A DNA stretch of 6,513 bases from Candidatus Poseidoniaceae archaeon (lineage in GTDB: Archaea; Thermoplasmatota; Poseidoniia; Poseidoniales; Poseidoniaceae): positions 636 through 7,148 of the forward strand of contig DUJC01000147.1 in assembly GCA_013330015.1 (NCBI GenBank), given 5' to 3'. The notes beneath the pieces were generated by a model. It saw only the letters and a program-made list of their open reading frames with translations. It made no database searches and was not told the DNA's origin. The position numbers and the translations under genes were made by a program. Positions 1 through 4,513 of this stretch are shown piece after piece (the stretch's first letter is position 1; every line of letters begins with the position of its first letter).

Positions 1-2
1 CC

Positions 3-287
3 ATGGTAAAGATGCCACGTCAAATCAAGCGCTACAGTCCTTCTGCTGGTAAGCACACGCTCCACACGGTCGAGCGCGTCAAGAAAAAGCGAGCTTCGGA
101 ACTTCGCTGGGGTCAGCGACGTTTCCGTAAGGTCATGCGTGGGTATCGTGGTTTCCCACGTCCAAAGCCGGATGGCCGAGAAAAGCCAACCAAGCGTGTC
201 AACATTCTCTACCGGTGCACTGAAACTGGAAAGGCTCACTACGCACCATGCAAGCGAGCTAAGAAATTCGAATTAGTCGATCGATGA
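3..287 (+). CDS. rpl44e: Large ribosomal subunit protein eL42 (archaeal L44e)
   Basis: Structural protein of the large ribosomal subunit near the E site. The 94-residue length and very basic composition fit the family. The N-terminal MPRQ, the central DGREKPTKR stretch (57-65), the YRC segment (70-72) and the RAKKFELV end (85-92) match archaeal L44e. The family normally binds zinc with two CxxC pairs. Here the first pair reads Y-S12-P-S-A15, and in the second only C72 remains, the partner being T75; another cysteine, C83, lies just downstream. The zinc site therefore appears lost while the rest of the fold is conserved. The ATG at 3 is chosen because L44e proteins usually have two or three residues before MPR; the ATG at 12 is possible. 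It is the first gene of the cluster, with the next start 10 bases beyond its stop. The upstream signals lie outside the window. Confidence 0.93.
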   Translation: MVKMPRQIKRYSPSAGKHTLHTVERVKKKRASELRWGQRRFRKVMRGYRGFPRPKPDGREKPTKRVNILYRCTETGKAHYAPCKRAKKFELVDR

Positions 288-292
288 GGTGA
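286..292 (+). promoter_or_regulatory. Shine-Dalgarno site of rps27e
   Basis: GAGGTGA is a strong match to the archaeal Shine-Dalgarno consensus. It starts inside the L44e stop codon and lies 5 bases before the S27e ATG at 298. This fixes the S27e start and suggests coupled translation of the two ribosomal proteins. Confidence 0.75.
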
Positions 293-297
293 ATAAA

Positions 298-468
298 ATG
301 GTAGGCCAATTTATGAAAGTTTCATGCAAAGACTGCGGTAATGAAACCGTGATTTTCTCTCGTGCGACCACCGTCATCTCTTGTGATGTCTGCGGCGCTA
401 CGTTGACAAATCCATCTGGTGGAAAAGCGAACCTCGTCGGCTGTACTGTTCTCGAAACAATGGAATGA
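298..468 (+). CDS. rps27e: Small ribosomal subunit protein eS27 (archaeal S27e)
   Basis: A 56-residue small-subunit ribosomal protein with an intact C4 zinc ribbon: C10-x2-C13 and C29-x2-C32. Flanking family hallmarks are V-S-C-K-D-C-G-N at 8-15, V-I-F-S at 18-21 and the C-terminal T-x-P-S-G-G-K-A stretch (37-44). The start at 298 follows a strong GAGGTGA site and gives the usual short N-terminal lead (MVGQFMKV); the internal ATG at 313 is less likely. It follows rpl44e by 10 bases and precedes aIF2-alpha by 15 bases, the classic archaeal order. The intact zinc ribbon contrasts with the degraded one in the L44e gene next to it. Confidence 0.95.
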   Translation: MVGQFMKVSCKDCGNETVIFSRATTVISCDVCGATLTNPSGGKANLVGCTVLETME

Positions 469-483
469 GGAGGCTGAGCCTCC
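469..483 (+). promoter_or_regulatory. Perfect hairpin sequestering the aIF2-alpha ribosome-binding site
   Basis: GGAGGC-TGA-GCCTCC is a perfect 6-bp inverted repeat with a 3-base loop. Its left arm contains the Shine-Dalgarno GGAGG (469-473) for the ATG at 484. Its right arm contains CCTCC, the same sequence as the 16S rRNA anti-Shine-Dalgarno, and ends on the base before the ATG. It begins directly after the S27e stop (466-468). Inference: the site is masked in free mRNA and opened by ribosomes finishing S27e, coupling aIF2-alpha output to S27e translation. The inverted repeat is seen directly; the regulatory role is not proven. Confidence 0.6.
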
Positions 484-1272
484 ATGTCGAAAACTGACCT
501 CATCTACCCTGAAGAGGGCGAACTCGTCGTGGTTACAGTACACAGCGTCAAGCAAAACGGAGCTGACGTATCGCTCGATGAGTACGAAGGTGTTGATGGA
601 TTCATTTTCATTGGCGAAATTGCCAGTGGTTGGATCAAGAACATTCGTCGATTCGTTCGTGAGGGGCAGCGCTTGGTTTGCAAAGTCATGCCAAGCCGTC
701 GCGATGGCAGTTCCCTCAAGCTCTCGTTGAAGTCGGTTTCAGAGGAGCGCCGACGTGACCGTTTGCAGCAATGGAAAAACGAGCAACGTGCTCTTCAATT
801 GTTCAAAGTTCTTTCAGAATCTCAAAAGTGGGAAACAGAATTTGCGGCCGAGCTTCAAACAGAATTAACGCAAGTGTTTGAAACGCTTTATGGAGCCTTT
901 GAAGAGGCAGCAATGCATGAAGGTTCAATCGTTGATGCAGGTTTCGAAGGCGACTGGATTCAACCCTTCATTGAACTCGCGGTCGAGAACATCATTCCTC
1001 CATATGTCGAAATCCGTGGGATTCTGACGCTGAAAGTCGAAACCAGTAACGGTGTAGAAACCATCAGAGATGCGCTTGTTGCTGCTGAGAAGATTTCTTC
1101 TCCAGAAGAAGAAATTGAAGTGAATTGCTACTATGACGGGGCTCCAGAATACAGAATCGAACTCCGTGCACCGGATTTCAAGACTGCAGAAGATACGTGG
1201 ACTTCCTCGATTGCAGCAGTAGTTTCTGTGATTGAAGAAGCAGGTGGAACTGCGGATTCCTATCGAGAGTGA
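484..1272 (+). CDS. eif2a: Translation initiation factor aIF2 subunit alpha
   Basis: Alpha subunit of the heterotrimeric aIF2 that delivers initiator Met-tRNA to the small ribosomal subunit. The 262 residues match the family's usual length. An N-terminal S1-type OB domain covers about 10-83, including the hallmark G-E-I-A-S-G-W-I-K-N-I at 44-54 and R-E-G-Q at 59-62. A helical middle domain follows (about 85-170), then the C-terminal alpha-beta domain that contacts the gamma subunit (about 175-262), starting near the P-P-Y-V-E-I-R-G stretch. The S1 domain carries the serine of the ASGW loop (S48), near the region phosphorylated in eukaryotic eIF2-alpha; whether it is modified here cannot be told. 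The start sits 10 bases after GGAGG, which lies in a hairpin. The stop is 5 bases before the Nop10 ATG, suggesting an operon. Confidence 0.95.
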   Translation: MSKTDLIYPEEGELVVVTVHSVKQNGADVSLDEYEGVDGFIFIGEIASGWIKNIRRFVREGQRLVCKVMPSRRDGSSLKLSLKSVSEERRRDRLQQWKNEQRALQLFKVLSESQKWETEFAAELQTELTQVFETLYGAFEEAAMHEGSIVDAGFEGDWIQPFIELAVENIIPPYVEIRGILTLKVETSNGVETIRDALVAAEKISSPEEEIEVNCYYDGAPEYRIELRAPDFKTAEDTWTSSIAAVVSVIEEAGGTADSYRE

Positions 1273-1277
1273 TTCAA

Positions 1278-1520
1278 ATGCCTCGCCAACTGCTCCAACA
1301 ATGCCTCAACTGCGGTGCTTGGTGTTTGGAAACAATATGTCCTCAATGTGGAGGGACAGCACAAGCAGCAGCACCATTGAAGTGGTCTCCTGAAGATCAT
1401 CGAGCCAACATTCGAAGGCAACTCAACAACGTTGAATCTCCTGATTGGTCACAAACCATCCCTACACTTCCTTCGTTGGAAGAAATGCGAAGCGGTGCTG
1501 GCCAACAAGAAGAAGAATGA
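1278..1520 (+). CDS. nop10: H/ACA ribonucleoprotein protein Nop10
   Basis: Small zinc-ribbon protein of the archaeal H/ACA RNP, which works with Cbf5, Gar1 and L7Ae in RNA-guided pseudouridylation. Residues 9-12 (C-L-N-C-G) and 21-24 (C-P-Q-C-G) form the C4 zinc ribbon, with an additional C16 between them. The segment P33-L-K-W-S-P-E-D40 followed by R-R-Q-L (46-49) matches the family's P-x-[RK]-[FW]-S-P-E-D ... Y-R-R-x-L signature. Archaeal Nop10 is usually about 55-60 residues; this one has 80, with an extra Pro-, Ser- and Glu-containing tail ending GQQEEE. The ATG at 1278 is chosen because it leaves the normal 8 residues before the first cysteine. An in-frame GTG at 1269, overlapping the aIF2-alpha stop, would add three residues. 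It lies in the aIF2-alpha operon. Confidence 0.85.
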   Translation: MPRQLLQQCLNCGAWCLETICPQCGGTAQAAAPLKWSPEDHRANIRRQLNNVESPDWSQTIPTLPSLEEMRSGAGQQEEE

Positions 1521-1548
1521 ACCTCTTTGGCTTGGTTTGTTCTCAAAC

Positions 1549-1555
1549 ATTATAC
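1549..1555 (+). promoter_or_regulatory. Candidate TATA element upstream of the PAC2-family gene
   Basis: ATTATAC lies in the 60-base gap between nop10 and the PAC2 gene, the largest gap in the plus-strand cluster. Its centre is about 29 bases before the ATG at 1581, so a transcript from it would be nearly leaderless. A Shine-Dalgarno-like GGTGGGA nearer the ATG suggests the gene is also read from the upstream operon. No clear BRE is visible, so this is a weak call. Confidence 0.3.
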
Positions 1556-1580
1556 CCTTCAATGCGAGGGTGGGAGATTC

Positions 1581-2333
1581 ATGACACTCTTGGTTGACGT
1601 ATTGGATGGGAATGGATTCGAGAGTGCAGAGCTTGTTCTCTTTGCCTTGCCAGGTGTTGGTGATGTTGGAAAGAATGCTGTTGAATTGCTGAATGAAGCC
1701 AATGAAGCAACACCAATTGCACGCTTCATTCATCCCGGGCTCACTCCACTTGCCCGACTCGATGAGGATGGTTTGCTTGCACCTCCACACCTTCTGGTCA
1801 AACGAATCGATCTCGAAGGAGGGGCCTCAATTTTGACCGTTACTGGACGAGGTCAACCGAGCGAATCGTTCCAACAGTACGACTTTACAACTGAATTGCT
1901 GAAACACCTCTCGGATTCGGGAGTCAAGGAGATCATCGTTCTAGCTGGCTTGATGTCCGCTCCTGATGTCAAAGAAGCCTTTGCAGTTGCAACGTCCTCA
2001 CCTCATCGAGTGAACTTGGAAGAGCGTGGTGTTGATGTTCGACGAGACCAACCTTCCGGTGGTGCAATTGGTATGTCCGCTCTCATGGCATCGCTCGCAC
2101 CAATGTTTGGATTGTCCTCGGTTTGCGCAATGGCAACAACGGTTGGTGCAAGTGGAGACGTCCACGCTTCCATTCGTCTCCTGAGGTTCCTGTCCGATGG
2201 TTGGAATCTTGATGTTCGAATTCCTGAAGATGCCACATCTGCTTTGCTTGCAAAACTGAACGAATTGGCTCCAAATGCCAACACGGATCATGTTCGAGAA
2301 CTCATGGAAGAACCAGATGCGTTCTACATTTGA
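1581..2333 (+). CDS. PAC2-family proteasome assembly chaperone/activator-like protein with C-terminal HbYX tail
   Basis: A 250-residue PAC2-superfamily protein, related to archaeal PbaA/PbaB and eukaryotic PAC2. Features seen: the N-terminal E-L-V-L-F-A-L-P-G-V-G-D-V-G-K strand/loop (17-31), the I-I-V-L-A-G-L strand (118-124), the Q-P-S-G-G-A-I-G-M-S-A-L stretch (157-168) and a Gly-rich TTVGASGD segment (186-193). The last three residues are F-Y-I, a hydrophobic-Tyr-X (HbYX) motif of the kind that docks proteasome activators into the alpha-ring pockets. PbaB, a P. furiosus relative, is known to activate the 20S proteasome with such a tail, so a proteasome-binding role is inferred. The ATG at 1581 is preferred over an upstream TTG at 1527: it follows GGTGGGA (1569-1575) and gives a PAC2-like start. 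It closes the translation cluster; the tRNA-Ser 3' end is one base past its stop. Confidence 0.85.
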   Translation: MTLLVDVLDGNGFESAELVLFALPGVGDVGKNAVELLNEANEATPIARFIHPGLTPLARLDEDGLLAPPHLLVKRIDLEGGASILTVTGRGQPSESFQQYDFTTELLKHLSDSGVKEIIVLAGLMSAPDVKEAFAVATSSPHRVNLEERGVDVRRDQPSGGAIGMSALMASLAPMFGLSSVCAMATTVGASGDVHASIRLLRFLSDGWNLDVRIPEDATSALLAKLNELAPNANTDHVRELMEEPDAFYI

Positions 2334-2334
2334 G

Positions 2335-2417
2335 CGCCGAGAGAGGGATTTGAACCCCCGCGTCCAAGGGACAGTGGATTTCGAATCCACCGCAATACCG
2401 GGCTATGCGATCTCGGC
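2335..2417 (-). tRNA. tRNA-Ser (anticodon CGA)
   Basis: An 83-base class II tRNA on the minus strand. Reading 5' to 3': acceptor GCCGAGA pairs perfectly with TCTCGGC, followed by discriminator G. The D-stem is GCA/TGC around a TAGCCCGGTAT loop. The anticodon stem GTGGA/TCCAC encloses TTCGAAA, giving anticodon CGA (plus-strand 2381-2383), which reads the serine codon UCG. A long variable arm, GTCC-CTT-GGAC, is diagnostic of tRNA-Ser. The T-stem GGGGG/CCCTC (one G-U pair) encloses TTCAAAT. The 3' CCA is not encoded, and no intron interrupts the anticodon loop. It is convergent with the PAC2 gene, its 3' end one base from that stop codon. Confidence 0.95.
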
Positions 2418-2440
2418 CTGTTTGCTGCCTGTGCGCCACC

Positions 2441-2448
2441 GTCATAAG
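2441..2448 (-). promoter_or_regulatory. Candidate TATA element for tRNA-Ser
   Basis: On the minus strand this reads CTTATGAC, about 24-31 bases before the mature tRNA 5' end at 2417, the normal distance for an archaeal TATA box. It is an imperfect match to CTTATA-like consensus elements, and no strong BRE is visible, so confidence is low. Confidence 0.3.
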
Positions 2449-2471
2449 CGTGATGCTTCACAGGGTACTTC

Positions 2472-2672
2472 ATGCACATCACCTTCCATGGACGAGACCA
2501 CAACTGTACGCTTGAGGTGGATGACGGTTCGTCCATCCGTCAGACGCTCGAAGCAGCAGGAATCCTCCCTTCAACTGTTGTTGTCAGTTTCGAGGATCGA
2601 ATTTTGCCACACAGCACAATCTTGAATTCTGATGTCAAACTTCTTGTCACCACAGTATCATCCGGCGGTTAA
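2472..2672 (+). CDS. Ubiquitin-like small archaeal modifier / sulfur-carrier protein (ThiS/MoaD/SAMP family)
   Basis: A 66-residue beta-grasp protein. It opens with a beta hairpin (M-H-I-T-F-H-G ... T-L-E-V-D), then a helix S-I-R-Q-T-L-E-A-A-G (21-30). Strands follow through V-V-V-S-F-E-D-R-I-L-P (36-46), and it ends with K-L-L-V-T-T-V-S-S-G-G. The C-terminal diglycine is the family's key feature: an E1-like enzyme adenylates it to carry sulfur as a thiocarboxylate (thiamine, molybdopterin or tRNA thiolation) or, in archaea, to conjugate it to protein lysines. Sequence alone cannot separate ThiS, MoaD, Urm1-like and SAMP roles, and no E1 partner is in the window. The ATG at 2472 is the only plausible start; only a weak AGGGTA (2462-2467) precedes it. 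It converges with the nuclease gene on the other strand, sharing the TTAA at the stops. Confidence 0.8.
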   Translation: MHITFHGRDHNCTLEVDDGSSIRQTLEAAGILPSTVVVSFEDRILPHSTILNSDVKLLVTTVSSGG

Positions 2673-4489
2673 TCGTGGAGTATGTGAAGGCGTGATGCTC
2701 GGTACATTTCTCCACGATCGAGTGCAGCCCATCCATCGATACCAATGTTCGTGATTACAACGCGATTCCCTGGCTCGAGCATATCATATTGCGGCCCCCA
2801 GTCTGCTTGCCAACCCTCAATCTTCAATGAGCCTGATTCATCCATCAGCATCAGTCCTTGGCGACACCAATCACCGCGTGCTGAACGTCCTCTCTTTTCT
2901 GTTCTATAGACAATAGTACCTGCAATGTTCCATCGTGCCCGAGGCGTGTGAAGTGAAATTTCATCATCTCCTTCTTGCAATCGAACAACACGAGCGAACG
3001 GATCGACCTTGAGGATGAGTGCACCTTTGTAATTGATTTGGAAAAAGGCATGTTCAACACACACCATTTCTCCTTTCTTCAAATCTTCAGGCATTGTTGG
3101 ACCTCCATCTGTATGTACAGAGGCTTTGATTTGCACGTCAGCAAAGGCTGCATTACCTTCTGCAATGGTGATTCGAGGTTGATGACCACGAATGACTGCG
3201 TGAACTCGTCCTGTCACAGTATGCCGTGTTTTGATGTCGTTCAATGGAGTGCTTTCCGTTTCTGTAACCATGCCGGGCAAGTGGTACATGCCACCATCTG
3301 GATGTTCCTTGTCAAATCCTCCTGTTGGACAGACATGCGACCAATCACAACGCTGACAGCGAGTCAAATTGGGGGTCTCCTCGGATGGAACACCACCTGG
3401 TCCAAACGAACGCATTGGTGCAGGTTCAGGAGGACATCGCTCAATGGATGGCGTTTCTTCACGTAAATCGGACCACAATGCCTTCAATTCTTCTCCGATG
3501 GTTTCCAACTCTTGAACGGATGGAACATCAATTGTTTTGATGGCATCAGCAGCGAGGTACCAGATTTCGAGAGCATCAATGCGTTGTTTGTCGTGGGTAC
3601 TCCACCATAAGTACGCATACATGCGCATCTGTTGAACATAATCGCCAGAGCGATCTGAGTTTCCGAGTGATGCTTTGATATCGACGATTTTATTCTGTCC
3701 TCCCCAGCGATAGACAAGATCGTATTCGCCTTGGAACCAGTGTTCAGGGTGAACTGCGTTCATCATGAAGGGTTTGGCATCTGGGTCAACGAACCACGGC
3801 CGAGCAATCTCCCATGCTTCAATCAACGAAATTGAGCCTGTTTGGGCGAGTGGGTGCCCATCCATTGCATAACCTCGTCCATCGGGTGCAGGCCAATGTT
3901 CACGGCTTCCTTTTCGCCAGGAATTGAGTTCTTCATCAGATACCAATCCGAGACAGGCCTTGACTTCGGACATATGCATCTTGATGCCATTTAGCGCCAT
4001 TTTGATACATCGTTCAACATCGACATCCTTGTCCCAATCTCCTGCTTTTCGATCGTGTTTGAGCCAATCGATTCGCATGTTCTCCAAACAAACGGCAAGG
4101 TGAGAGCGAACACGTTGATTCGCCCAATGTTGGAGCGAGTCGATATCCATTGGCCACTTGGATTCAGGAAGGACGAGCAATTGTTCCGCTGGCCAACGTT
4201 GTTCGTATTCTCGATCCGGCCGTCCATTGGCATCGAGCGGTGTTTCAGCATAAATGTCGGCTGGAGCTGCCCCTACGATCAATGCGGGTGTTTCTTTCAA
4301 TGTCTTGCAGATTGCCTCTTCCACAGCTCGCCCAACAAACAAAATTGGTATTTGTGGCATCACGAATCGAAGCACTTTTTCGTAATACCACAGGCGTGGA
4401 CAAGCCTTCCATGTATTGACTTGACTTGCTGAAAGTCGGTTGTATGGTCCAATAAAATCTTGGTCCGCATCCGGCAATCGTACAGGCAT
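2669..4489 (-). CDS. Cas4/AddB-like PD-(D/E)XK nuclease with putative Fe-S cluster and two C-terminal OB-like folds (paralog A)
   Basis: A 606-residue protein. N-terminal L-S-A-S ... C30-P-R-x-W-Y-Y matches the opening of Cas4/RecB-type nucleases. The catalytic core runs G254-E-Y-D257, then I-V-D270-I-K272 (the D...DxK metal site), then Q287-x3-Y291. C30 plus C378-x2-C381-x5-C387 reproduces the cysteine pattern that binds a 4Fe-4S cluster in Cas4 and AddB. The family motif-I histidine appears to be E57 (G-R-A-V-E). After about residue 423, two beta-rich stretches (about 423-503 and 520-604) read as OB-folds; the second contains the M-D-E-S-G-S-L-K-I-E-G-W pattern of RPA/tRNA-anticodon-type OB domains. 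It probably cleaves or trims DNA, with OB domains gripping single strands (inference). The start is set by alignment with paralog B: both begin MPV and both place LSAS at 19-22. No ribosome-binding site lies at normal distance. It is 24 bases after paralog B, same frame. Confidence 0.8.
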   Translation of the reverse strand: MPVRLPDADQDFIGPYNRLSASQVNTWKACPRLWYYEKVLRFVMPQIPILFVGRAVEEAICKTLKETPALIVGAAPADIYAETPLDANGRPDREYEQRWPAEQLLVLPESKWPMDIDSLQHWANQRVRSHLAVCLENMRIDWLKHDRKAGDWDKDVDVERCIKMALNGIKMHMSEVKACLGLVSDEELNSWRKGSREHWPAPDGRGYAMDGHPLAQTGSISLIEAWEIARPWFVDPDAKPFMMNAVHPEHWFQGEYDLVYRWGGQNKIVDIKASLGNSDRSGDYVQQMRMYAYLWWSTHDKQRIDALEIWYLAADAIKTIDVPSVQELETIGEELKALWSDLREETPSIERCPPEPAPMRSFGPGGVPSEETPNLTRCQRCDWSHVCPTGGFDKEHPDGGMYHLPGMVTETESTPLNDIKTRHTVTGRVHAVIRGHQPRITIAEGNAAFADVQIKASVHTDGGPTMPEDLKKGEMVCVEHAFFQINYKGALILKVDPFARVVRLQEGDDEISLHTPRARWNIAGTIVYRTEKRGRSARGDWCRQGLMLMDESGSLKIEGWQADWGPQYDMLEPGNRVVITNIGIDGWAALDRGEMYRASRLHILHD

Positions 4490-4513
4490 AGGATATCGAC
4501 TGAAACCGACCCC

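Noticed and set aside
1527..1580. Upstream TTG start adding 18 residues to the PAC2-family protein
   Set aside because: The added residues show no PAC2 similarity, while the ATG at 1581 has a Shine-Dalgarno-like GGTGGGA before it.
2335..2417. tRNA-Ser as an attachment site for an integrated element
   Set aside because: No second copy of the tRNA 3' end, no integrase and no composition break is seen in the window.
2975..3466. Long plus-strand open frame within the paralog A gene
   Set aside because: It is antisense to the nuclease gene, has no recognisable domain and a low-complexity-free but unfamiliar sequence; the nuclease frame explains the conservation pattern.
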